64,000 nucleotides of DNA from Colius striatus (Eukaryota > Chordata > Aves > Coliiformes > Coliidae). Of this stretch, positions 48,485 through 60,028 are shown one piece after another. Under the pieces are notes generated by a model. It saw only the letters and a program-made list of their open reading frames with translations. It did no database searches and was not told the DNA's origin. How positions within the stretch are numbered: position 1 is the first letter of the stretch; each line of letters begins with the position of its first letter. The stretch is from contig NC_084790.1 in assembly GCF_028858725.1 (NCBI RefSeq), positions 85,685,506 to 85,749,505 on the forward strand, written 5' to 3'. The translations under genes and the position numbers were made by a program.

Positions 48485-48772
48485 CGGCTCGGCTGGGCTC
48501 GGCTGCGCTGCACCGGGCTCGGCTCGGCTCGGCTCGGCTCGGCTGCGCTGCACCGGGCTCGGCTCGGCTCGGCTCGGCTCGGCTGCGCTGCACCGGGCTC
48601 GGCTCGGCTCGGCTCGGCTCGGCTGCGCTGCACCGGGCTCGGCTCGGCTCGGCTTGGCTCGGCTCGGCTGCGCTGCACCGGGCTCGGCTCGGCTCGGCTC
48701 GGCTTGGCTCGGCTCGGCTGCGCTGGACCGGGCTCGGTTCGGCTCGACTCGGCTGCGCTCGGCTCGGCTCAT
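48485..48772. repeat. Two-level GGCTC pentamer / 40-50 bp minisatellite upstream of MYO5B
   Basis: The block is built of GGCTC pentamers punctuated by the spacer GGCTGCGCTGCACCG. Spacer copies begin at 48501, 48541, 48581, 48621, 48666 and 48716, so the higher-order unit is 40, 40, 40, 45 and then 50 bp; the growth is in steps of one pentamer. A GGCTT variant appears only in the last two units. It lies 130-420 bp upstream of the TATA box. The long open frames across it (repeating GSARL on the plus strand, AEPSR on the minus strand) are products of the repeat, not genes. Confidence 0.95.
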
Positions 48773-48790
48773 CGGCCCCACACCCGCGCA

Positions 48791-49418
48791 GGCCCTCTGT
48801 CCTCTGAGCTTGGGGAGGTGGATGCAGGGTTAGCACTTTGCTTGTCGGCTTTAACTGTTTTTTGGGTTTTTTCTTTTAAAAACCCTATTTTCATACACAT
48901 TTTTGCCCCCCTTCCGCCGTCCCACCCACCTCCCAGAGGCTCCCCGGCAGCCGCTGGCTCCTGCCCCAGCTCCGGGTAGGGTCCTCCACTGAAGGACGTG
49001 GCTTCTTTCACCTGACATGCATCATGTTCCTTGGTGGGTTTGGGGTGTTTTCCCCTTTTGTTCTTCCTTTCCCCGAAGTAATTGAGGCCCAAGTGGTGGA
49101 TTGAGACTCTGCCGACCCCCCCAGCCATTGGGGTTCACCTCGAGGGGTGAGGAAGGGCCGGGTTGGTACGGGTTGGCCTGTACCAGGGCTGTCTGCACCT
49201 GGGACTCACACTGCTTCTCTCCATCCCATGGGAGCACTTCAAGTCGTGCCAGTAAGGCACTTTTGGAGCCTGAGAAACGTGATGCAAATGCTGGGTATTC
49301 CTAATTAATCGCTGTTGCCATTCATTATTGTTCCAGGTGTTTTGCATATTAGCTAAGCAGGCAGAAAACATTAATAACCCCTCAGCGGGGCTTATTCTGT
49401 GCCACAGTTGTTTCCCGG
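48791..49418. other. Upstream flank between MYO5B promoter repeat and LTR
   Basis: About 630 bp of moderately GC-rich unique DNA just upstream of the GGCTC block. I see no gene or repeat in it. Confidence 0.6.
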
Positions 49419-50668
49419 TGTCGTGGCTTGGCCCAGCCAGCACAGCAGCACCACGACAGTCTCTCGCTCGCTGCCCCCATTCACCCCCACCCTCGTTAGC
49501 ATGGCAGAGGCCCCAGTGAAATGGGAGTAAAAAGATCACCAAGGTTGTTGTGGATGGAGACAAGGGCAGGGAGGGCTGGCTGCCAGTTACAGTCCTGGGC
49601 AAAACTGACTCCAGTGCTCGACTGAGAGGGGACAGTAGGAAAGTTTATTTTACAAGAAACAGAATGGAATGAAAGCAAAAAGGGGGCAGGATGATGAGAA
49701 AATTACACCCAGCACTTTAAGATCTCCCTCCCCATCCCTCTTTTCTTCCCAGGCCCAGCTCACTGCTCCCCAGATCTCTCCCTCCTCCCCCCTCAGCGGC
49801 TCAGGGGGGCAGGGAGTGGGGGATGTGGTCAGTCTCTCACAGATGGGCTCTGCTGCTTCTCTCAGAGGAGAACGACTCCTGGCATCCTTCCCCTGCTCCA
49901 ACACGGGGTTCCTGCCCCGGGACACCGTCCTGAACCAACTTCTCTGGTGTGGGTTGTTCCCAGCAGCTGCAGCTTCTGCCTACACAGGGTCCCTCACACG
50001 GGACACAGTCCTTGGTGAATATCTCTGGTGTGGATTCTTCACCACAGTTGCAGTTTCCGCAGTTACAGGGTCCCTCTCTCGGGACAAGGCCTCTTCTGGG
50101 CATCAGTTTAATGAGCTGCTTTGTCCTGGGTTCCTCCCCACAGTTACAGCTGTGGACATTGAGTCCCTCCTTCAGGACACGGCCTCCTCTGGCCATAGTC
50201 ACTGTCCCTGGCACAGCATCTTTAATTAAGTGAATCTCTGCCCCTGGCTCAGGGTTCATAGCAAAATGAGTCTCTGCCCCCGATGTGGGCTCTTTAAAGA
50301 AATGCAAACAAATCTCAGCTTCACCAGTCCTCTCCACAGGATGCAGGGGAGTCTCTGCTCCAGCACACCTCCTCCTCTCTTCCCTCACTTGGAGTCTGCA
50401 TGGTTGTTTCTCTCAGTCTTCCTGCTCCTTGCACCACCACCAGCCAGAAGAAGAAGGGACAGAAGAAGGGAGAAATGGGAAGAAGGAGGAGGAAGAACCC
50501 TCCTCTTCTGGCTTCTTCTTAAAAAGTGATCATGGAGGTGTCTAATTGTCTCAGCCCCAGCAGTGGGTCTGGCTCAGAGCTGGGGAGAGTTTTGAGCAAC
50601 CTCTTACAGGAACCATCTTTACAGTCCCTTCCCCCTTTCCAGAAACAGCTCCATGCCAAACCATGACA
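49419..50668 (-). mobile_element. Solo LTR of an avian endogenous retrovirus (minus orientation)
   Basis: The termini are TGTCGTGGCTTGG at the left and CCAAACCATGACA at the right, a 13-bp inverted repeat with two mismatches. Flanks CCCGG and CCCAG look like a 5-bp target duplication. AATAAA on the minus strand at 49644-49649, about 225 bp from the element's 3' end, shows it is transcribed leftward, the same direction as MYO5B, whose ATG is 1.2 kb beyond. Internal units repeat with 81-bp spacing (49919, 50000, 50081), then about 93 bp. No internal retroviral genes are present. It resembles the LTR at 21727 in length and plan, but I cannot name its family. Confidence 0.8.
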
Positions 50669-53600
50669 CCCAGATAAATGGGGATCTCTCCTGCTGTGGC
50701 CTCAGGCTGCACCATTCACAGAGCACCCACAGCTTTCCTTTAAAAGCAGTCGCTGGTGGCATCTCACCCTCTGTCCTCATCCCCTGGGAGGTGAAACTCC
50801 CCCCACTTAGTTATCTTGTCCTCCCAGGGCCTGCTGGAGAGCAGTGCTGGTTTGGTGGGAGGAGAGCCAGCACCACAGCTCTTTTCCAGCTCTGATGTCC
50901 TTGGTGAATGCAGGTGGCTCTGGGAGGAAGTTTGGGAAGGAGCAAAGGTTTCAGGGAAGCCGGGGGAGCAGCAAGAGCCCAGAGGCAAAGCACAGCTGCT
51001 CCCGTGGAACACCAGCTGCTGCCGTGTGTGATTTCCCATCAAATGTATCGTAATCTAAAACTGTAATTAAAGCTAGGAAATAAAAACCCCCAAATACACA
51101 CAAAGTCCCTGAAGCGTGTCCTAAGGAAGGGCTGGGCTACTGGAAAGTGTCTCCTTCGGGAGACAGAAGCTTCGTCCCGTTTGAGAATCAAAACTGGTGC
51201 TGATCATAACGAGCACTGGCTCTTAAGTCACATTTTGTGTTATTACCTCTTGCATTCACATCCAAGGCACTTGGAAGTGAAAAAGAAGCGAATACCACTT
51301 TTTTTCCCCCCTCTTAAGCAGAGCTGGTGGCTTCCTGGCTAGGACAGGATGGGTGTTTGGAGATGTGTGTGCTCCCCCAGAGGCTCACAGGTCCTTGTCC
51401 CTGTGTTGCAGTGACACGTGGAGACCTCAGGGAGAGATGGATGGATGATGGCACCGAGGGGCTGTGGAAGGCCTGGTGAGGTGGGCATGGTGTGGAACTT
51501 CCATTCTTCCACATCAGCTTTGGGGGTTTATTCAGGTAGATGAGCTGTTAATGTGTGAAGCTGTTAAATGCAGACAGGCAGGAGAGACCAGGGTTTGTGC
51601 AGTGAAATCCCTTGGCCCACAAAGCTACAGCTACAGCGTTGAATTTTGATGAACAAGCAGTACATTATATAACCCCATCCCAAAATCCTCCGTGGCAACA
51701 CCTCACAGCAGGAGATACTGCTGAGAGTACACATGGCCAGGGGTAAAATGAGAGCTGTCGCTGAATCATAGAATGGTTTCAGCTGGGAGACACCTTTCAG
51801 CTCATGGAGTGCAGCCTTTGTCCCAGCCCTATCACCCACCAGCCCATTGCCCTCAGTGCAACACCCACCCAGCTCTGAAACCCCTCCAGGGATGGTGACT
51901 CCAGCACCTCCCTGGGCAGCTGTGCCAATGCCTGACAGCCCTGGCAGCAAAGAAATTCCTCCTCACATCCAGCCTGAACCTCCCCTGGTGACACTTGAGG
52001 CCATTTCCTCTTGTTCTATTGCTTGGCACTGGGGAGAATAAACCACCCCCACCTGGGTACAGCTGCCTTTCAGGTAGTTGTAGGGAGTGAGAAGGTCTCC
52101 CCTGAGCCTTCTTTTCTCCAGGCTCAACAGCCCCAGATCCCTCAGCCCTTCCTCACAGCAGATGTGCTCCAAATGCTTTCCCAGCTTGGAGCTGCCTCTG
52201 GATCCTCCCCAGCACCTCCATGTCCTTCTTGTACAGAGGAGCCCAGAACTGGACACTGAGGTTCAGGGCCAAAGCCGAGTCCAGGGGAATGACACCTCCC
52301 TGCTCCTGCTGACAACACTCAACCTTATTGCTCAAAATCAGAGGCAACATCTGCACAGTTCAAAGTAGTTCAGACTCTGTGTGTGTGTGTGTTAAGGTTT
52401 GCAGGGAAAGGCTGGTGTTTTGCTGGGTGGCTTTTGTACACAACACTGCCTGTGCAGTGCACAGTAGCAGGTAGTGTAAAGCTATAGAGCATCGATTCTG
52501 ACAGCTCCAAATGGCAACAGGACACAGCTGACTGTTGCTAAATACAAGCCCACATCCTGAATTTTTTGCATGCAGCGTTTTGCCAAAGACATCGAAGCTG
52601 GACTTTCCCTGTGCTGGGCTGTGCAGCAGTCAGCACGTGCTACATCTGGCCACGATCCTCAGGTCTGGCTGAGGCTGCGGTGTCGCTGTACCCTGGGCAA
52701 GGTTGCACTGTCTGTTTCTGCAGCAAGTGTTCCTACCTGTGTTAAAGTAATGAATAATTAACAAGGTGTTAAAGCAATAAATGATTAACAAAGAAGGATT
52801 TTACTGCAAACAAACTTGATTCTGTCCAAAGCTGGCTGTATGTTTGTAGTGAGCATCCAGACCCCTCACATGCTCCCACAGCCTGCAGCCCAGCCCCAGG
52901 GGGCCCAGCACCTTGTGTGGACAAAAACATCACTGCAGAAAGTCCTAGGGTTGGTATAAAAGCCCCTGTGAGCAAAAAGATGAGGGCAGAAAAGTCTTAA
53001 AAGACTTGGCAAGTAGTGCTACCTTAGAGTAGGTCTGGAGTGATGTGACTGGTGGCTGGCACTTGTAGCTCTGCCTCAGGAAAGTCACCCAGATCCTCCA
53101 GACCTGTTCATGTGAGAAATGTAGTAAAAAGAAAGTAGAGGAAAAGTATTTTGCAAAGCTCTAGTACCTGTACAAATGAAGAGGCTGTGAGTGGCTGCTT
53201 TTTGAACGCCACAGTTTTGGTTTGGTGCAGGGAGAGGTCACCCACCTTCCACTTACCAGCAGTGTTCCTGCACTCTCGGGCTAATAAACGGTTTGGCTGC
53301 AGGATTGCTCACTTGGGGCGAAATACCACGCATGTGAGCAGTAGCTACTGCTCCTGAGGTTCTCAGGACCTGTAAGTCACCATTTTGGATCTGTTTTGCT
53401 AGTTCCTGCTCACTGGCGCTGTAAGTCACAGATCTAACAGGAGCATTGGTCAGAGAAGGGCAAAGGCTTGACCACACTGTGAAGTGTGTGCCATTCAGCA
53501 CTCTGCTTACTTCTACAGACATAAAGGGAACTGGAAGAAGATGGAAAACGCTAAGATTAAGGAAACTCTTCAGTCTTGAGACAGAAAATCGTCCTCCCTG

Positions 53601-56131
53601 CATCACTCCTCTGGCTAGAGCAGCGAGAGGATACTTCTAAAGGAGTCTGGAGACACAGCATAGCAGCCTGGTGCAAACCTTCTCTGATCTTCTAGACTCA
53701 CCTGAAGTGTACACAGCACCCTGCAGCAAACGGCTCAGCCCAAGCACCGTGCTCACTGACCAACAGTTTTCCCTCAGAAAAAACTGGGTGCCCATTCTCC
53801 CCTGGGAATTCATTTCTGCTGCAGGTGAACCTCTTCCAGTTTGATCCTTTCATTTGTGAGCAGATGTCACGTTCATTACAGAGAAATTCTTCCTCCAGGA
53901 GCAGAAGCTCAGGCACTTGTATAAATGTCTGATAGCTCTGACCAGCTGTTCTGAGTTGCTGTGAGATTTATTGTGGTTCTGGATGGCTCAGGCTCACCGA
54001 GCTCACCATTGTGGTATTTGTGTCTCTTGTATTGGGTGTACCCACCGGCTGGGTCACAGCCTTTAACAACGTGGTTTAATTAATCCTGGAGTTGTGAATG
54101 TGCTATTATATTCATTCTTCAAAGAGGGGTCACAGTAGTAAAAGAAAAATCTCCCTTGCTTGCACAGGAGCCTGTGGCAGACCAGGAAATGACCCTCTTA
54201 ATCATCTTGCCCAGCAGTGAGAGCATAGACCTATGATTACCTGAGCTCTCTGGACTGATGAAACTATTTCCATTACCTGAGATGGCCCTTCCCACCTGCA
54301 AAATAGGAGGAGCATCTCTGAAATCCTCTGTATGGCTTCAGAGGTGGCTGCTGAGAAGCACCACGTAAGGACTGGATGTCATGGCTGACACCCCACCTCT
54401 CCCAGTTAGCTATGTTTCACGTTTCTGAACGTTTCCTCTCTCCATGTTTGGAGAGACAGACTCTGTTTGGATACAAGCAAGTCAAGGAACAAGGCAGGAA
54501 GAAGCTCCGCTCTGCTCTGTTGAGGCAATTTGGCTGGATGCTGCAACTTGCCCCTCTTCCATCTGCAACCTCAGAAACTGCTACAGGCAAGTTTTGCTGT
54601 AAGCAATGATAAAAACCTCACCACACTCCTTTGCCTCTCAGCAGGGCAACATCTTAGGGCCATGTCCATCCGTCATTTTTACGTGTAATTAGCTGGGTTG
54701 CTCTGCTAAGATGACCAATACCAATTCAGAGAAATACACCTCTACCTGGCCTTTTGCAAACAGCTTTCTCTACAGACAAAAGGCACTTGTCAGCTTGGTG
54801 TTTGCTTTAAACCAAGTGCAGGTGGTTTATTCCCTATTCCAAGAAATGTGGGAGCTGGGACTCCTCAGCTCTGTCCCAGATGTTTCACAGCTTCTCTGTG
54901 TGTCCATTCACACTCCCACACAACAAAAACACCCCCCAACAGGGAGCAAACACTGAAGGGGGAAGGTAGGGAGGAAGAACGTGGTAGAGGAAGTGCTTAG
55001 TGAAGGAAGAAAGTTGGAGAAGGCTGAAAAAGCAGAGGCTGAGGGAGATGGTAGAAACTGAACAGCTAAAGGAGGAGAAACAGATATGCAGCAGCAAAGG
55101 AAAAATGCAAGAAACAAGACAAAACACTTCTGAATGCCCCAAAGTCTATGAGTGAGAAAGGATGTGAGGTTGTAAATGGATTCTTCACTTCCCTCCTCTG
55201 AGAAGGAGAAAAGAAAAACATACCAGGGAGCTGGCTGAGAGCAATCCCATGGGGAGAAGCTCCCACCTGTCCTCTTTGTGTCACCCACTGCTCGTCCTGC
55301 ATAACAGGCAATCTGGCTGTTAACACAAGGGGCTGTGAGGCCAGTGAGGCTGTGTCCCTTCTCCCCACAGCCAAAACCCTTCTGAGACCTTTCTGTTGAC
55401 ATCTGGCTGTTTTTTAGTGTTGCCCTGTCTTAAAAAGTTGTTGCTGCTCTGACCCTGGCATTCTGTGTGTTCAGACTATGACATCAGTGGCAATCAAAGG
55501 CAATCCATCAGCATGATAAATAATGACTTTTTACAAGAAAAAAAGAGGACTCCAGTCCTGCACGATTAATTCTGTTCAAGCAGAGGTCTCACAGGCTAAC
55601 TTTAGGACTCTGATACTCCAGAGATTGTTCAACAGCCATCAGAATGTAGGCAAAACAACATCAGCTCTTTACTGTCCATCCCATAGCAAAGGACATTCAT
55701 AGTTTTATATTTAAGAAGGGAAAATAAACACGAGTCACTGAGTACTTTTTGTCTACATACAAGCCAAGATTTTGCAAGTATTTGCCGTTCAAGAGGTGTT
55801 TCAATCAACTTGCTGAAACTCTTCTATGTTTTCTTGGTGCAGATTTTAAGGCATGCCTGCGTATCCTTCGTGTCGTGACACACTCTTGTACTGCAGAGAG
55901 CACACAGTGTTGCACTGAAATGTCAAACACTTTGTTTGGATCGGTCATTTTGTCAGAGAAAATCCAATGGGAAGAAAAAAACAAACCCACAGCCTTTATA
56001 AATATGCTGTGTTTCTTGTATTTTCCAGTTACAAACTCTGAGCATCACCATGGAGAGAGATCTGCTAACTCCAGTCACTTAAACATCCTTAGGAGTGTTT
56101 TCTTAAGGCAACCAGGTGAGCTGAAAAATCA
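50669..56131. other. Intergenic DNA between the LTR and CFAP53, including CFAP53 3' UTR
   Basis: It holds the CR1 at 51762-52330 and otherwise unique sequence. The 3' UTR of CFAP53 must begin at 56131 and run leftward, but its end cannot be placed. No coding exon is supported in 50669-51761 or 52331-56131. Confidence 0.7.
51762..52330 (-). mobile_element. CR1: CR1 LINE 3' fragment
   Basis: A minus-oriented 570-bp copy starting TGAATCATAGAATGGTTTCA, with CAGCCTTTGTCCCAGCCCTA and CCTCCAGGGATGGTGACTCC. Same subfamily as the copy at 39825. It lies between the LTR and the CFAP53 3' end. Confidence 0.94.
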
Positions 56132-56369
56132 TTATAAACTATTTCCTAGAGAGTTAGACATTAGGTTTCTTCTTAAAGGGTGTGTCTTTGCTAATTTCTC
56201 ACAGGGCTTTGATAGGATATCCTGTACCCTTTTTTGGTAAGCTCTCTCTGCTGCAAGACTCGATTCGTATTCTCGCTGCTTCTCTGCTTCCTCAGCTTTG
56301 TGGGCCTGTTGTCGATGGGCAATTTGCACTCTGAGCTGCTCTTGGTATTCTTTTGCTTCATTTACTTTT
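56132..56369 (-). CDS. CFAP53: CFAP53 terminal coding exon (C-terminal 78 residues)
   Basis: CFAP53 (formerly CCDC11) is a coiled-coil protein of cilia, basal bodies and axonemal microtubules, needed for motile-cilium function and left-right patterning in vertebrates. This 238-nt exon starts after TTTCCAG at 56370 and, after completing an arginine codon, reads KVNEAKEYQEQL, then VQIAHRQQAHKAEEAEKQ. It ends in RRNLMSNSLGNSL and a TAA at 56132-56134. It follows the C-terminus of mammalian CFAP53 (EYRKQLQMQIAYQQQ, then a basic tail) with similar length. The 3' UTR runs to lower coordinates, but I could not place a convincing AATAAA on the minus strand. The gene is in tandem with MYO5B, whose ATG is 7.9 kb further along. 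Confidence 0.92.
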
Positions 56370-58308
56370 CTGGAAATGACATATGAACAGCATATTTATG
56401 AAGTGTGGGGGAAAATAAGCAACTTAGTATCATTATTAAATCTGTTAGCATTCAGATAATAACTAAAACTGGTAGCATTAGACCTGACTAAAGAACCAAT
56501 CAAAACACTTTCAGGTGTTAAGAATAACTACCACTCTATTATGGAATCACACACAGTGGGGGTGGGAAGGGCCCTGCAGAGCTCCTCCAGCTCAAGCCCC
56601 TGCTAAAGCAGCTTCCCCTTGATCAGGGGGCACAGGAACGTGTCCAGGTGGGGTTGGAAACCTCCAGAGAAGGAGCCTCCACACCCTCCCTGGGCAGCCT
56701 GGGCCAGGGCTCCCTCACCTCAGCACCAAAGGAGTTTCTCCTCCTGTGCCAGTGGAATTTTCTGTGTTCCATCCTGTGCCTGTTACCCCTTGTCCTGTCA
56801 CCAGCCACCACAGAATAAACACTGTTCCCATCCTCTCGCCACTCACCCTTTAGGCATCTATCAGCATTGATAAGGTCCCCTCTCAGCTTTCTCTTCTTCA
56901 GACTGAACTGCCCCAGGTCTCATGGCCTTTCCTCATCAGGGAGATGTTCTAGTCCCCTCAGCATCTTGGTAGCCTTGTGCTGGACTCTCTGCACCCTTGA
57001 ACCAAATGCTGGAAGCTAATCTAACATCCTTTACAGAACTAATTGCCTTTTGTTGTACCTTATAAAGCAGACTGCAAAATTGGTGCTTAACATAAAAGCA
57101 GCAAGAATAACTCCTCACCAGCACGGCTTCCTTGCCCCTCACAGTGGCAGTGAGGGGACAGAGGGTCAGGTCTCGGTCTGTTCTTAGCTCAGGCTTGTTG
57201 CTGCAGCAGCCTTACACCCTTTTCCCCTTCCTTATTCTGAAGATAATTGCTTGAGGATAAGTGATGACTGCTGCAACATTGTATTGATATTCGAGGAAAT
57301 GACTGTCAGAAGAAATCATTCTTCCATTCTACATTGAGAGTCATCTATTACTTTCACCACCTTTTGGAGCAGCAGCAGTGAAGTCTACCTACGTGTTCAG
57401 GCACTTCTGGAGGAGTCACACAGACTCACTCAGACACTTAAAATGTCATCAGTCTAGTCAAGACTTGTGTGCTAACGCAACAGGGCTGAGCCACACGCGC
57501 TGGCTGATGCCACGGGACGCCAGCGCTGCCAAGTGAAGCACATCCACCCTGACACCCAGCAAATTTCCTTCAGAAAGATGAGATCTTCGCCATAGCCAGG
57601 AGATTGAGACAAAAAAAGAGCCATCAGAGAACATCACAGATACTGGCTCTACAAGGAGCTACTCAGTTCCCTCCCATGGATAATAATGGAGCACAAAAGG
57701 GAAACTGACTGAGAGAAGGCCCTTTGCCCCCAGGCTTGGCGTTGACATCCAGAGGAATGTTTAAGCTACTGTGTAGCTTAAACCTTCTCACCCCGAGGAA
57801 CTGTAAGGTAAGGAGAACCCCATGCAGCTGGGTTACCTGCAGCAGTCTGGTGTTGTGGTGGCTGCTCAAGGGATGTGTGTGGGTGGAGTTTAGCAAGGAG
57901 CCTGAACACACTAGTTCTCGTAGGTAAGTAATGAACTAACCTCTCATTAACTCTCCCCCTCAAACCTCTGCCACTCATAATAACAGCTCAGAGGGGATGT
58001 ATTTAATAAACATGATGGATGTAAGTAACATGCTGGTCCAAAAGGACCAAAACAAGGCTGTGTAATGAAACACCATAATGTGTATGAATTAGTGATATCA
58101 TACCAAGTTTAGTGATTTTAATTGCAATATAAGAGAGCTGCTGCTGAGCAGCCTGGAGTTGGCAAGGCTGCACAGTGGCAGAGCCTCTCTGAACAGAAGA
58201 AAGTCCACTCAGTGCTCTCAGACTTACCTGCAAATGAGAATTAGCCTACTCATAAGTGTAAAAGATTGATCTGCAACGAAGTTAACAGATGGCACCAAAG
58301 AAAAATAC
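56370..58308 (-). other. CFAP53 last intron
   Basis: A 1.9-kb intron with GTATTT donor and TTTCCAG acceptor. Apart from the CR1 at 56542-57000 I see nothing in it. Confidence 0.88.
56542..57000 (-). mobile_element. CR1: CR1 LINE 3' fragment
   Basis: A minus-oriented 460-bp copy of the CTGCTTTAGCAGG-type subfamily (here reversed, CCCCTGCTAAAGCAGCTTCC), ending with the segment CCTTTCCTCATCAGGGAGAT. It lies in the last CFAP53 intron, 170 bp before the terminal exon's acceptor. Confidence 0.94.
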
Positions 58309-58411
58309 CTTGCAAGTTTTTCTTCTTCTGTGTGCTTGAGTTCTGTGATTGCTTCAGCTAACAACTTCCTCTCTTGAGCGAGTTCTTCCTGCTCCTTCGC
58401 ATTTCTCCGCG
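58309..58411 (-). CDS. CFAP53: CFAP53 penultimate coding exon
   Basis: The 103-nt exon lies between TTTTTCTGCAG (acceptor) and GTATTT (donor). After completing a serine codon it encodes RRNAKEQEELAQERK, then LLAEAITELKHTEEEKLA and two bases of arginine. It matches the CFAP53 segment in which mammals have QREAKEQEERAMEQK followed by ELNCEEKENFAR. The composition is almost all charged and glutamine residues with heptad-like spacing, as expected for a coiled coil. Phase 2 at the start and phase 2 at the end fit both neighbouring exons exactly. A spurious longer open frame (58224-58457) reads through the donor into the intron and should not be taken as the exon. Confidence 0.93.
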
Positions 58412-58885
58412 CTGCAGAAAAACACAACACCCAAACAACTTTCAGAAGATAACACAACTGCTATGCTTGAAGGGACAGTGAGACTGTATTCAAGCCAAGT
58501 AGCCTAAATAGCAAGCCTGAGTGTCATTGCTTCTGAAGAGGCCCACAAACAATGGCAAGTGGATTCTCAGCTGATTTGGTTTTCATCCACTCAGAACAGA
58601 GAACATTTCACGTTTGGAATTTCATTAAAATAACAATTAACAGTGATTGATACCTGCTTATGCAGTTCTTATTTTACTGGGCTTTGCTCTGCTGATATGA
58701 ATGGGAAATTCATATGAGGAATGCCTGTAAGAGTAAAGCTTCAGGGGCAGACTCAGAGCCAGGAGCATTGTTGTCCACTGAACCATACAGCCTGCACATG
58801 CCAGGCCAGACAGTCTTCCCCAAAGCAGTTTGTTGTACTGCCTCTGCCAAGACTGCTGCCCAGAGAGCAAGCTGTGGTTACTCAC
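58412..58885 (-). other. CFAP53 short intron
   Basis: A 474-bp intron with GTGAGT donor and TTCTGCAG acceptor and no repeats. Confidence 0.9.
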
Positions 58886-59102
58886 ACTTCTCCTCAATCT
58901 GCAGTTGCCTGGTACTCAGGACATCTTTCAGTAGCTGCTTCCTAGCCTCCTTTTCTAATCGCATTTGTTCGGCCTTCTTGGCCCAAACTTTTGCCATCTC
59001 TTCATCAAAGTGCTTGTTTACTTCTTTTTCTTGCTGTTTCTCCTCCTCCTGCTGTTGAGCCAGGTGTGCCAGGTAAGTCTGTTCCTCCTTCAACAGCTCT
59101 TG
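58886..59102 (-). CDS. CFAP53: CFAP53 internal coding exon (coiled coil)
   Basis: The 217-nt exon has 72 codons plus one base. The acceptor is TTTTTGCAG at 59103 and the donor is GTGAGT at 58885. It encodes QELLKEEQTYLAHLAQQ, then EEEKQQEKE, WAKKAEQMRLEKEARKQ and LSTRQLQIEEK. The LRLEKEARRQL-like segment followed by TRKLQVQEK is the most recognisable piece of CFAP53 in vertebrates. The exon is continuous, with no frameshift, and its borders agree in phase with the exons on either side. The predicted structure is a single long alpha-helical coiled coil. Confidence 0.94.
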
Positions 59103-60028
59103 CTGCAAAAACAAATCAGCAGGTCTGAGTAAATGAGTTCAAAAAAGCCCTTCAAAACAGAAAGAGGAGCAGTGGTTCGTGGTCAATGTGGGAACTGGGA
59201 GCCCAGAGCTGTGTTCCAAGCCCTGCTTTCGGAAAGAGCTGCACAGAACCCTCTTCCTGGACAGTCAACACTGCCTGGACAACAGTGTAAGAGCAGAACA
59301 CCGAGTGATCCCTGACAGGGTCTAACAGTGAGTTTAATACAACCTTCCTAACCTACATTAGCTCCTAAATACCTCGAGCAGAGAAATGAATACAGCTCCC
59401 TGATCTGTTTCAAAGTTACCTTGAGGCCCATTTTCACCCCCAAGTTGGACAATCTACTTGTTTCAAATTCAGGAAGTGGCAGACACATCCATTGTTTCAT
59501 GGCACCTCTCAGATATTTAACATGAGGTTGTTGCACTCATATATAGACCTGTTAAAGATTTGAAACCATGTCTCAACATTAATAAGTAAGTTAAAGGTTT
59601 CTTTTATAGTTACAAATATTTAGCAAGTCAGGCCCATGAAACAAACAAAAAACTTTCCTAACCTCCATTAGGTCCATGCAAAAGGATGAAAAAGCTCAGG
59701 GGATTTATACACAACGAAATCAGCATGGAGGGAGAAGATTCTGGGGTTTCCTGAGAGCTCCCTTCTTTTGCCTAGCCTGGTAGCCTTGCTGATTGCCAGG
59801 CATGCTTTGAAGTACATGCTGGGGTTTTAACAGTTAATAGGCTTCTTCAGAGAAGCAGAGCACTGGCAGGAGGCTGGCAACAGGCTATGCAACAAAAGAA
59901 ACAGCTTGGTCAGAGAAGAGGGCTCCTGTCTGATCTCATTTACACTGTGTGGTTCACTAAGGACCACAAAATTAGTCCATATAAGGCTATTTCCCCACAG
60001 CTTCACACTGAACACCCCCAGCCCTTAC
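59103..60028 (-). other. CFAP53 intron
   Basis: A 926-bp intron with GTAAGG donor and TTTGCAG acceptor. No repeat or RNA gene seen. Confidence 0.88.

Larger units (their letters stand above)
47160..48790. promoter_or_regulatory. CpG island over MYO5B promoter, exon 1 and start of intron 1
   Basis: GC content and CpG density rise sharply here compared with both flanks; the densest part is about 47820-48480. It covers the predicted MYO5B start, exon 1 and about 1 kb of intron 1. GC boxes and long C/G runs are visible around 48170-48210. Long open frames on both strands in this segment (for example 200 codons on the minus strand at 47124-47726 and 341 codons on the plus strand at 47782-48807) are explained by the low frequency of stop codons in GC-rich DNA and show no protein family similarity. 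Boundaries are by eye. Confidence 0.8.

Noticed and set aside
48501..48730. CRISPR-like repeat array
   Set aside because: The regular 40-bp units are tandem with no unique spacers, in a vertebrate promoter; this is a minisatellite.
47782..48979. 341-, 237- and 197-codon plus frames across MYO5B exon 1
   Set aside because: They run through the GGCTC minisatellite and GC-rich promoter, antisense to an established exon, with low-complexity products.
21727..50668. The two LTRs as ends of a single provirus
   Set aside because: They are in opposite orientation, 27 kb apart, have different flanking duplications, and enclose MYO5B sequence rather than retroviral genes.
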